From: Phycisphaerae bacterium
GTDB taxonomy: Bacteria > Planctomycetota > Phycisphaerae > UBA1845 > JAFGLZ01
Length of the DNA: 64,000 bases
Direction: 5' to 3'
Assembly: GCA_016927755.1 (NCBI GenBank)
Contig: JAFGLZ010000198.1
Location: forward strand, 1 to 64,000
In this document: positions 51,833 to 60,358 of the stretch, piece by piece
How the letters are laid out: each line of letters opens with the position of its first letter
How positions within the stretch are numbered: position 1 is the stretch's first letter
Made by a program: the position numbers and the translations under genes
The notes under the pieces: generated by a model
What the model saw: only the letters and a program-made list of their open reading frames with translations
Databases searched by the model: none
What the model was told of the DNA's origin: nothing

Positions 51833-53938
51833 TCACGCGCGGCGTTTGACTCGCAGGAGCAGTCCCAGCATGCCTAGCATCATCGTCAGCATTGGCAGCA
51901 TCGGCCCCATGCCCATTCCGCAGTTGAACGTCGCCAGTATTTCCTTGTCCTCATCCATTAGGACCATCGTGCGGTAATTGGCGTCGGTCACACCGTAGTT
52001 GGCGTCGCCGGGATAGTTGGGATCGAGGAAGGTCCAATACTTGAAGGCCTTCCCGGGCACAGGTACGGCGAGCAGTGTGACCAGTGTTCCGGGCATGTAC
52101 TCAGGCGAGTTTGCGTCGTTCGGCTCTGGGTCGAACTCGACGCTTCCCCGTGTTGGATCGTTGAAGGTGATGGTCAACGAGTGCGGCAACGTCACAGTGA
52201 CCTCAACATCATCCCACTCCCGACCGTCGACGTCGTAGGCGTAATTGTCGTACTGCTGGAACTTGACTTGGAAATCGCTCGTGTAGGCCAGCCCCAGTGC
52301 ATCGAGGTCAACAACGAAGGCTTGTCCGGATGTGCCCACGTTAAGCTCAGTGGCCGTCACGACCGTGTGCCACGTGACGCCGTCGGTGCTAACAGCCACC
52401 CCGTCTCCGTTGGCGTGCCCGGTGAACGTGCCGCTCAGCGTGTCCTCCTCGTCCCCATAGTCGGCCTGGAAGAAGCTCAGCGTCACACCGGACCTCCCAG
52501 CGAGATCCAGGTGCAAGACGGCCTCGTTCAACGTGTACGAACCGTCGGGTGATCGGTCCATCCGTAGACGGCCGCTCTGTACCTCGATCCGTCCATAGCT
52601 ATCGCTGGAGTAGTACTCCCACCCCCCGGCGGCACCGGGCTTGCCGCTGCTGAAATCCTGTGCGTACGGCGCCGCCTGCGGCGTGGGTGGTGTGGGGATG
52701 TCAACGGTGTAGCTCCAGATGACGTTGGCCAAGTCGTTGCCCGCGAGATCTTCGATGTCGTTGGCGTCCGGGGCAAGGCTGATGCTCAAGGTGCCGCTGA
52801 CCAGCCCAGAAATCGGAAACCGCCACGTATTCGCTCCCAAGTCATTTGGCGTGCCGACGCTGGCGGAGCCGGCGGCCGTACCCGAGAGTTCCATGTCGCT
52901 ACCGTCGACTCCCGCGACCGCCTCAGAGAACGTCACATCGACGTTGACGCCGGATGTTGTGACGGTCGACCCGGGCGCAGGGCTTCGGCCTGTCACTGCG
53001 GGCGGCGTCGTGTCGCCGCCGGTAGAGAAGACCGCGAGGCTACCCGTGGTGTTGTACGTTCCCCTCGTTTCGCCGGAGTACGTGGCGAGAAGCGTGCCTG
53101 ACAGGTTGATCTTGTACCAGGCGTTGTCACCGTCATCTTCCACATACAGGTTGCCTCCCCAGGCATGTATCTCATCGGTGTATGTATCTGAGGGGTTCAC
53201 GCCGACAGGGAAGGAGACCAAGTGCGAGTACGTGGGCAGCGAAGTACCGTTCAGATCGTAGACGCGGATGCCGTCACCGTAGTCAAGAGAATAGAGTTGG
53301 CCTCCCATGATGGCAACGTCGCCGACACCCCCGTTCTCGGAACCGAAAACCCCCACAAAGGTTCCGTTCAACTCAAACATCAGAATTTTCTCGGTCCATC
53401 CGGAGCCGATGTCATACCGAGAGGCAACGAAGAGGGCCTCGCTGTTGGCGGTTGCTGTTCCTTGCGCATGCTGCAACGCACTCGTTGTGTAGTCGCACAG
53501 CCACGTTCCGGTAGCCGAGTATCTCGCGACGGTTCTCTGATTCGTGGAATAGCCGGCCGTAGTGAACAACAGATCCCCTGTTATGCTGGTCCCGATGCCG
53601 CTGAGGAAGCTTTCCAGGTGACTCGACAGCGGAGAACTGAGCGAGAGTTGGCCAATGTAGGCGCCTGTCTCAGCATTCCACTTGTGAACCGTGTAGGAGC
53701 TGCCGCCGTAAAGAACCGATCCGGAAACAGCTAGGTTGTAGTAGCTTCCGTATGAATCGAAGTTGTTTCCGATAACGAGATCGGGAGACCCACCCGATGA
53801 GGCGAAACGTTGAGCCGTATCCTCGTAGGGTGAGTCTTTTTCGAGTCCGAACCAGACGGTCTCCGCGGGGAGAGGCCTACCAATGACGCATGTCAGAAGA
53901 GCGCCCCAAACCACTGCTGACTGATGCCTTGTTCTCAT
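51833..53938 (-). CDS. 701-aa surface protein: propeller, Big_5-like and InlB-like domains
   Basis: Exported protein with a signal peptide (residues 1 to about 25, ending PLPAETV). The N-terminal 300 residues are propeller-like (VSGSVLYGGSSYTVHKW, ARYSATGTWLCDY). An Ig-like SbsA/Big_5 domain follows (PAVTGRSPAPGSTVTTSGVN, VTFSEAVAGVDG). Next comes a beta-sandwich part and an InlB-like repeat (SVEFDPEPN...FKYWTF...ILATF). The C-terminus NCGMGMGPMLPMLTMMLGML plus RVKRRA is a cysteine-containing sorting-like tag, comparable to the C45-like protein. ATG 53938 has AGGAG-like GAGAG upstream. Confidence 0.8.
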   Translation of the reverse strand: MRTRHQSAVVWGALLTCVIGRPLPAETVWFGLEKDSPYEDTAQRFASSGGSPDLVIGNNFDSYGSYYNLAVSGSVLYGGSSYTVHKWNAETGAYIGQLSLSSPLSSHLESFLSGIGTSITGDLLFTTAGYSTNQRTVARYSATGTWLCDYTTSALQHAQGTATANSEALFVASRYDIGSGWTEKILMFELNGTFVGVFGSENGGVGDVAIMGGQLYSLDYGDGIRVYDLNGTSLPTYSHLVSFPVGVNPSDTYTDEIHAWGGNLYVEDDGDNAWYKINLSGTLLATYSGETRGTYNTTGSLAVFSTGGDTTPPAVTGRSPAPGSTVTTSGVNVDVTFSEAVAGVDGSDMELSGTAAGSASVGTPNDLGANTWRFPISGLVSGTLSISLAPDANDIEDLAGNDLANVIWSYTVDIPTPPTPQAAPYAQDFSSGKPGAAGGWEYYSSDSYGRIEVQSGRLRMDRSPDGSYTLNEAVLHLDLAGRSGVTLSFFQADYGDEEDTLSGTFTGHANGDGVAVSTDGVTWHTVVTATELNVGTSGQAFVVDLDALGLAYTSDFQVKFQQYDNYAYDVDGREWDDVEVTVTLPHSLTITFNDPTRGSVEFDPEPNDANSPEYMPGTLVTLLAVPVPGKAFKYWTFLDPNYPGDANYGVTDANYRTMVLMDEDKEILATFNCGMGMGPMLPMLTMMLGMLGLLLRVKRRA

Positions 53939-54634
53939 CCTCTCGGCTCCTTTCGACCGAAACGAGCGAAGGCGCCGGCGTCACACGCCGAGAACGCCTC
54001 ACTCTTGTTTAGGGCGTCCTTGCCCAGGTTCTCGAACGCGGTCCCTGCACGCTGCTAACGCGCTTGCCACCCTCCGGCGCTGCTATCCATCATCCAGATA
54101 CATAGGTTCAGAATATATAATGGAGGGAATACAGCTCGCGACGATCAATTCCGCGACTTCCTCCTCCCTCTCTCCACTGGCGACATCTACTCAACGATGT
54201 CCGGTTCCAGTGCGGCTACCATATTTCGCGAACTGGGTGTTGTCAAACGGAATCTGAGTGCAGAGATCGGTAATCCGATGATTCTCTGCGGCAGCACGGA
54301 TGTGGACGCTTAACAGGATTAATGGAGTCCTAAGAATCCATATATCTTGGGATGCCTCCGGCACCGAGGCGACTTGAGTGCTGCCAGGCAACTGAGATAG
54401 ATCACGGCCGGCCGGTCGACCATGTGCCGATCCCCCGGCGCCGACCTGTGCCAATCGGGACGCCTGCAGTCGCGCCCGCCCCGCAGGCGATCCAAAGCGA
54501 GCCCAAGCCCCCGCATTCCATGATCGCGGCCTACGCGAAGCCGCTTCAGGGCGCACTAAGGCCTGACAGCCAGCAATCGCGCGGCCTCTGCCTTGTTCCC
54601 GTTCGGCTTTGGCCGTAGGGCTTACGGGAAGCTG
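53939..54634. other. 696-bp intergenic region with AT-rich tract
   Basis: The stretch 54085-54125 is AT-rich and includes TATAAT (54116-54121), but no convincing -35 box is at the right distance. A small hairpin CGGCGT-CAC-ACGCCG lies near 53970. No gene that I can support; the 121-aa minus frame at 54191-54556 has poor composition. Confidence 0.45.
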
Positions 54635-55570
54635 CTAGCCAAGTTCGTGGTAGGTCACGACCTCATTCCAGTCTTCGCGGAGGGATTCGGGCGTGAACGG
54701 ATAGCCGCATTCGGGGCAACGGCCGCCTTCGAGGTGTCCCTTCAGAGAGTAGTGGCACTCGGGGCAGATAAGATAGTCCTGCAGTCGGAGCCTATCCATG
54801 AAGGCCTGTCCACGGCGTCTTCCCAGGGCTCGGACGGTCATAATACCGATTAGGTAGACGGTGAGCGGAATCGCCAACGTCCATCCCTTCCCACCAACGA
54901 AGGTCATGTAGAAGCTAGCGATGAACAGGCAGATCGATCCAAGAATGACCGCCAGATAGCCCCAGAGGCTCCAGGGATTGATGGCGTGCAGTCGGGCCCG
55001 CCACTTTCGCCAGTCCTTCAACCTCTTGACCTCCGGCCCGCAGACAATCCTCTCGACGTCGGCCCAATCACTCAGGAGAGATTCCCGTGTGGAGCTGTAG
55101 TCGCACCTGGGGCATTCGGGGGCCTGACCGGCGATTGGCAAGGGCGCGTGGCAGTCGGGGCAGACGAGGTAGTCCCGCAGGCGAACGTCATCCAGAAAGC
55201 GTCGCCTGCGGCGCAAGTGTCGATAAAACAGAGCCCCAGCGACGATTCCGGTCAGGAGTACGAGAGCAGGCGTAGCAACCACCACAACGCCCCCCCACTT
55301 GGATATCGGGTGTGACAGGAGCAGCGCGAAGATCACGCAATAGCTCGCACCCAGGCAACAGACGAACGATGCCAGCCAACCCGCCGAGGCGATTGCGTTT
55401 CGACGTGTGATCCTCCAGACTCTCCGCCGGGCCGCCCCGCGTCTGGCGGGATCCGGAAGGGCGCGGAGCGTCCGCCGCCGCTTGTCTCGAATCGCCCACA
55501 CGGCAAAGACGACTGCCGCGGCGGCCTGGAGGATGGAGAGTGCGATAGCGAAGTAGCCGTCCACGCCCAT
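54635..55570 (-). CDS. membrane protein with duplicated zinc-ribbon halves
   Basis: 311-aa integral membrane protein made of two similar halves. Each half has two transmembrane helices, a basic stretch, then DDVRLRDYLVCPDC / MDRLRLQDYLICPEC, a second CPRC/CPEC pair, and STRESLLSDW / TPESLREDW. Half 1 ends near residue 165 and half 2 near 309. The zinc ribbons face the cytoplasm if the basic residues follow the positive-inside rule. ATG 55570 is chosen before the first helix; the frame is open to 55750. No function known. Domain duplication and ordinary composition make it a real gene. Confidence 0.75.
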   Translation of the reverse strand: MGVDGYFAIALSILQAAAAVVFAVWAIRDKRRRTLRALPDPARRGAARRRVWRITRRNAIASAGWLASFVCCLGASYCVIFALLLSHPISKWGGVVVVATPALVLLTGIVAGALFYRHLRRRRRFLDDVRLRDYLVCPDCHAPLPIAGQAPECPRCDYSSTRESLLSDWADVERIVCGPEVKRLKDWRKWRARLHAINPWSLWGYLAVILGSICLFIASFYMTFVGGKGWTLAIPLTVYLIGIMTVRALGRRRGQAFMDRLRLQDYLICPECHYSLKGHLEGGRCPECGYPFTPESLREDWNEVVTYHELG

Positions 55571-55843
55571 GGATGCCAGTCTCGGCCATTCTTGCCAGAC
55601 GCAGCGATTGCTCAGGAGCCATGATAGGTGACCGATCGCCCCCCCCATTTGTGATTCCAGACGGATTGCGGTCGGCCGATCTCTCCACGGCGTGAGTCCT
55701 ACCACTGATCGCCGGTAGAACAAGCTTGGCGAATGGCGGCGGTAAGTCAAGCGTGCTTGGAGGTCTCGACGGAACAGAGGGCCGCCTGAGCCTTTGACGG
55801 TTGCGGTCTGGATCGTCTACCTTGCCTGCTCCGGGAGGACGAC

Positions 55844-58810
55844 ATGAGAGCGATGCGACTTGAGTTTGGGTTCCTGGTCATTGCGGCGTTGGTTTCGTGC
55901 GAGCCGGCGGATCTGCCTGTCGCGCGGGCCTTGGAGTTGGAGAACGGCTTTCGCCGGCCGGCGGATGGGGTCAAGCCCTGGGTGTATTGGTGGTGGGTCA
56001 AGGGCAACGTCGACGAGGCCACGATCACGCGGGACCTCGAGGGGATGAAGGCCAAGGGCATCGGCGGGCTGCTGCTGTTCGACGCCCGTGGCTACCACGA
56101 GGACCACGTCCCGCCGCCGCCTGCCCCGATGGAGTTCATGAGCCCCGAGTGGCGGAAGATGGTCAAGTTCTCGATGCAGGAGGCTCATCGGCTCGGGCTC
56201 GAGATGAGCATCAACCTGAGCAGTTGCGCCGGGGCGCTCAAGGGGCCGTGGGACGTGGGCGACGACGCCCCGAAGATGTTGGTGTGGACGTCCGCCGAGG
56301 TTCAAGGCCCGCGGAAGGTGACCTGTTCGCTACAGCGATCCAGCGGCGGGGGGCTTTGGGACATTGCCCTGCTCGCGTGTCGCCATGCCAAGGGTGCCTC
56401 GGGCGAAGCCGCCGGCGGCGGCGAGATCAGTCTGTCGGACGGCTGGAAGGGCGTCGTTGGGGTTGCCAAGCCGGGAACCGAGCCGGACGAGATCGTCGAC
56501 ATTACGGACAAGGTCGACGGGCAGGGGCGGCTGACCTGGGACGCGCCTGCGGGGCGATGGACGCTCCTGCGCTTCGCGTTCCGCATGATGGAGGGGCGCG
56601 AGAACGACGTGGACGTCCTCAGCGCCAAGGCCGTCACCGCGCACTTCCAGCGGATGGGAAGGGCGCTGCTCGACGATGCCGGTCCGCTGGCGGGCAAGAC
56701 GCTGACGCACTTCTACAACGTGAGTTGGGAGGGGGCGTCGCCGACGTGGACGCTGGGCTTCGATCAGGAGTTTCGCACGCGTCGCGGGTATGACATTCGG
56801 CCGTATCTGCCGGCGCTGGCGGGGATCATGGTCCGCAATCCCGAGATCACTCAGCGCTTCCGCGAGGACTATCGTCTGACGCTCAGCGACTGTTTCCTAC
56901 ACAACTTCTACGGGACGCTCCGCGAGCAATGTCACAAGGCGGGCATCCAGTGGCATAGCGAGTCCGGTGGGCCTTGGAGCAGAGAGGCCCCCCTACTCAT
57001 CCGGGCGGACCAGTTGTCTTTCTGGTCGGCGAACGACATGCCTCAGGGGGAGTTCTGGCATCCGGGGCAGACTCGCACGAACTGCCGCCGCACGGCGACG
57101 ACGGCTCACGTCTATGGACGACCGCTGGCAGCAGTCGAGGCGTTTACGCACATGCAGGCTCACTGGTCCGTCTGGCCGGAGATTCTCAAGCAGGGCGCCG
57201 ACGCGGGGTTCTGCGACGGGGTCAACTTCTTCATCTGGCACACGTTCTCGGCATCGCCGCGGGAGTTCGGCAAGCCGGGGATCGAGTACTTCGCGGGGAC
57301 GCACCTGAACCCCAACGTGACGTGGTGGGAGCAGGCCGGGGGGTTCCTGACGTACTTGGGGCGATGTCAGCATCTGTTGCGGCGGGGTCGGTTCGTGGCG
57401 GACGTCTGCTGCTACCTCAGTGACCGGAATTACTCGCGGTGGTCGCGGGGGGCCAAGTGGAGTGAGAAGCCGTCGCTCGTTCTTCCGCCGGGCTATAGCT
57501 ATGACGTGGTGAACACGGACGTGCTCCTGAATCGGCTGTCGTTCAAGGGGGGGCGGCTCTGCCTGCCTGGGGGGATGGCGTACCGGCTGCTCGTGGTGGA
57601 CCTGGAAGATGAGGCGATCCCGCCGGAAGCCCTGCGTAAGATCGTCGAGCTGGCGGAATCCGGCGCGACGGTGGTGCTGGGGAAGCGTCGTCCGACGCGT
57701 GCGCCGGGGTTAGGCGGCTATCCGAAACGAGACGATGAGCTTCGACGTCTGGTTGGTGAGCTGTGGGGGAGCGAAGGTCAACAGCCGGCGCGGCGGCGCT
57801 GCGGGAAGGGCCACGTCATCGTGGGCATGGACCTGGGTCCGGTCCTGGCGGCCGAGGGGATCCGTGCGGACGTCGTGGGGCTCACGGACTACATCCACCG
57901 GGGGGACACGCAGGAGGACATCTACTTCATTCGCGGCAAGGGGCGAGTCGAGTGCACGTTCCGGGTGGTCGGGAGGCGGCCTGAGCTGTGGGATCCGGTG
58001 ACGGGCCGGGTCGTCGAGGCGGCCTGCTATCGCGCAACGAGCGACGGGCGGACGGTGGTGCCGCTCGACCTGCCAGAGTATGGGTCGGTGTTCGTGGTCT
58101 TTCGCAGGCCTGCGGAGGGAAGTCACGTCGTGTCGATCTCGGCGCCGGAGCAGGGGTTGGAAGTCGAGGAGGTCGCACAGCAGACGATGCAGGTTCGCCT
58201 CTGGCGAGAGGGGCGGTACGTGCTGACGGACGCGGGCGGTCGGGCGCATGTGGTCGAGGCATCTGAGTTGCCTGAGCCCATTGCGCTGGGCGGGCCCTGG
58301 GAGGTTCGCTTCGACCCGAGCTGGGGGGGGCCGGAGAAGGTCACGTTCCCGCGGCTCGTGCCGTGGAACGAGCACTCGCAGGCCGGGATCAAGTACTACT
58401 CCGGCACGGCGAGGTATCGTCAGTCGTTCGAGCTCGACGAGACGGCGGCGCGAGGTCCCGTTCGCCTGGAACTTGGGAAGGTGTGCAACATCGCGCGGGT
58501 TCGGGTCAACGGGCATGACCTTGGCGTGGTGTGGTGCGCGCCGTGGACGAAGGATCTCACGGGTGTCGTTCGATCGGGCGCGAACAAGCTGGAGATCGAG
58601 GTGGCGAACATCTGGGTGAATCGGCTGATCGGCGACGCGGGGTTGTCGGCGTCGGAGCGGCGGACGAAGACGAACGTCGCGCTGTTCGCGAAGAAGGCGA
58701 AGCGCCCCGCGTGGCAGGGCTTTTCGGCGGAGGACTCGCTGATGCCGTCGGGGCTGATCGGGCCGGTGCGTATCGAGTTCGGACGGCGTGCGGAAGTACG
58801 GTTGGAGTAG
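55844..58810 (+). CDS. GH106-like alpha-L-rhamnosidase family protein
   Basis: 988-aa secreted enzyme. The N-terminal hydrophobic stretch with SCEP (lipobox-like LVSC, Cys19) suggests a lipoprotein. The catalytic domain opens with PWVYWWWVKGN, then LEGMKAKGIGGLLLFDARGY, typical of GH106/GH2-like rhamnosidases. WHSESGGPW, FWHPGQTRTNCRRTA and AEAFTH-type VEAFTHMQAHWSVWPEILKQ follow. The C-terminal jelly-roll includes RYRQSFELDETAA and ARVRVNGHDLGVVWCAPW. ATG 55844 has GGGAGG. It is followed closely by a sulfatase, suggesting action on sulfated rhamnose-rich polymers such as ulvan or similar; this is inference. Confidence 0.82.
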   Translation: MRAMRLEFGFLVIAALVSCEPADLPVARALELENGFRRPADGVKPWVYWWWVKGNVDEATITRDLEGMKAKGIGGLLLFDARGYHEDHVPPPPAPMEFMSPEWRKMVKFSMQEAHRLGLEMSINLSSCAGALKGPWDVGDDAPKMLVWTSAEVQGPRKVTCSLQRSSGGGLWDIALLACRHAKGASGEAAGGGEISLSDGWKGVVGVAKPGTEPDEIVDITDKVDGQGRLTWDAPAGRWTLLRFAFRMMEGRENDVDVLSAKAVTAHFQRMGRALLDDAGPLAGKTLTHFYNVSWEGASPTWTLGFDQEFRTRRGYDIRPYLPALAGIMVRNPEITQRFREDYRLTLSDCFLHNFYGTLREQCHKAGIQWHSESGGPWSREAPLLIRADQLSFWSANDMPQGEFWHPGQTRTNCRRTATTAHVYGRPLAAVEAFTHMQAHWSVWPEILKQGADAGFCDGVNFFIWHTFSASPREFGKPGIEYFAGTHLNPNVTWWEQAGGFLTYLGRCQHLLRRGRFVADVCCYLSDRNYSRWSRGAKWSEKPSLVLPPGYSYDVVNTDVLLNRLSFKGGRLCLPGGMAYRLLVVDLEDEAIPPEALRKIVELAESGATVVLGKRRPTRAPGLGGYPKRDDELRRLVGELWGSEGQQPARRRCGKGHVIVGMDLGPVLAAEGIRADVVGLTDYIHRGDTQEDIYFIRGKGRVECTFRVVGRRPELWDPVTGRVVEAACYRATSDGRTVVPLDLPEYGSVFVVFRRPAEGSHVVSISAPEQGLEVEEVAQQTMQVRLWREGRYVLTDAGGRAHVVEASELPEPIALGGPWEVRFDPSWGGPEKVTFPRLVPWNEHSQAGIKYYSGTARYRQSFELDETAARGPVRLELGKVCNIARVRVNGHDLGVVWCAPWTKDLTGVVRSGANKLEIEVANIWVNRLIGDAGLSASERRTKTNVALFAKKAKRPAWQGFSAEDSLMPSGLIGPVRIEFGRRAEVRLE

Positions 58811-58869
58811 CAGCTCACGGGGTTCCGGGCTTCTTGCTCCGTCCTAGCGCTAGTGAGAAAGGAATGAAG

Positions 58870-60342
58870 ATGTACTCATCTACAGCTCGGGCGCGGATCA
58901 GCGCGGTGATGGTTGCGGCTGTCTGGTCGTGTGCACAGGCAGCGGCACCGGCACGTCTTAACGTCCTGATGATCGTGTCCGAGGATCACAGTCCGAACCT
59001 GGGATGCTACGGGGATCGTGTCGCCAAGACGCCGAGTCTCGACCGGCTGGCGTCCCAGGGCGTTCGCTTCGACCGAGCGTACGTGACGCAGGCGGGATGC
59101 AGCCAGTCACGGAGCAGCATCCTGACGGGGCTCTATCCGCATCAGAACGGGCAGATCGGTCTGGCGACGCACAAGTACACGATGATCCGCAAGGACACGC
59201 CGAACCTCCCCGCCCTGCTCAAGGCGGCCGGCTACCGCACGGGCATCATCGGCAAGCTCCACATCAACCCGTCGTCGGCGTTCCCGTTCGATCTGAACTG
59301 GAACGATCCCAAGTTTATCAGCTTCGGCAAGCGCGACATCCGGAAGATCGCGAGCGTGGCCGGTGAGTTCATGGCGAAGTCGGCGACGCCGTTCTTCCTG
59401 TCGGTCAACACCCCGGACGCGCACGTGCCCTGGCACCGGCAGCAGAAGGACATCCCAGCGGAGCCCATCGGCCCGGGCGACGTGTCGCCATTGCCGTGGG
59501 TTCCGGTCGATACGCCGCACGCTCGGAAGAATCTGGCCAACTACTACAACTGCATCAGCCGGCTCGACACGGCGGTCGGGATGCTGCTCGATGAATTGGC
59601 GCGGTGCGGCAAGGCCGAACAGACGCTGGTGATTTTTCTGAGCGATCACGGCGCACAGTTTTCCCGCGGGAAGATGACCTGCTACGAGCCGGGGCTTCGC
59701 GTCCCGCTGATCGTGCGCTGGCCGGGGCACGCCAAGCCCGGGCTTGTGTGCGAGGAGCTGGTCTCGACGATCGACCTGATGCCAACGATCCTCGCGGCGA
59801 CGGGGGTGGCGGGGCCGAAGGGGTTACCTGGGGCGTCGATGATCCCGCTAGTGGAGGGGCGGTCTGTCGGATGGCGAGAGTACCTCTTCGCCGAGTACAC
59901 CGTGCACTCGCCGAATATGTACTTTCCGCAACGATCGGTTCGAGACGACCGGTACAAGCTGATCGTCAATTTCTTGCTCGATCGGCCCAGCCCCGTCGCC
60001 GCGAACTGCGTTCAGCACCGGTATGACGTGGACGAGTCGTCGCTGATGCGGTTGGCGCCGGAGTATCGGGAGGTTTGGCAACGGTTTTCCCGGCCGCCGG
60101 CCGTCGAGCTCTACGATCTGAAGGAAGACCCGTACGAGATGAGCAACCTCGCCGACAGACCGGAACACGCCGCGACCGTCAAACGGCTGCGCGATAGGCT
60201 CGCGGAATGGCAGAAGCGGACCGGCGATCCCCTCGCGGACCCGGTCAAGCTCGATAGGCTCACTCGCGAGCATGATACGCTCGATCCGGGCTACCGGAAG
60301 GATCCGGGGTTCAAGTGGAAGTACCCTTCGTACCTGTACTGA
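58870..60342 (+). CDS. S1-family sulfatase (FGly motif CSQSR)
   Basis: 490-aa exported arylsulfatase-type enzyme. Signal peptide about 1-26. The formylglycine motif is CSQSR (Cys77-Arg81) followed by SSILTG; the usual third residue is Pro or Ala, here Gln, a variant I recall from heparan-N-sulfatase-like S1 subfamilies. Metal ligands are in SEDHSPN (38-44) and FLSDHGAQF. ATG 58870 is preferred to 58864 because AAGGA lies seven bases upstream. The gene is 59 bp after the GH106-like gene on the same strand. No sulfatase-modifying enzyme is in the window. Substrate unknown. Confidence 0.88.
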   Translation: MYSSTARARISAVMVAAVWSCAQAAAPARLNVLMIVSEDHSPNLGCYGDRVAKTPSLDRLASQGVRFDRAYVTQAGCSQSRSSILTGLYPHQNGQIGLATHKYTMIRKDTPNLPALLKAAGYRTGIIGKLHINPSSAFPFDLNWNDPKFISFGKRDIRKIASVAGEFMAKSATPFFLSVNTPDAHVPWHRQQKDIPAEPIGPGDVSPLPWVPVDTPHARKNLANYYNCISRLDTAVGMLLDELARCGKAEQTLVIFLSDHGAQFSRGKMTCYEPGLRVPLIVRWPGHAKPGLVCEELVSTIDLMPTILAATGVAGPKGLPGASMIPLVEGRSVGWREYLFAEYTVHSPNMYFPQRSVRDDRYKLIVNFLLDRPSPVAANCVQHRYDVDESSLMRLAPEYREVWQRFSRPPAVELYDLKEDPYEMSNLADRPEHAATVKRLRDRLAEWQKRTGDPLADPVKLDRLTREHDTLDPGYRKDPGFKWKYPSYLY

Positions 60343-60358
60343 GCTCGGGGTCGAGTCT

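Noticed and set aside
54191..54556. 121-aa minus-strand frame in the 53.9-54.6 kb gap
   Set aside because: No ribosome site, no domain, uneven composition; nothing supports coding.
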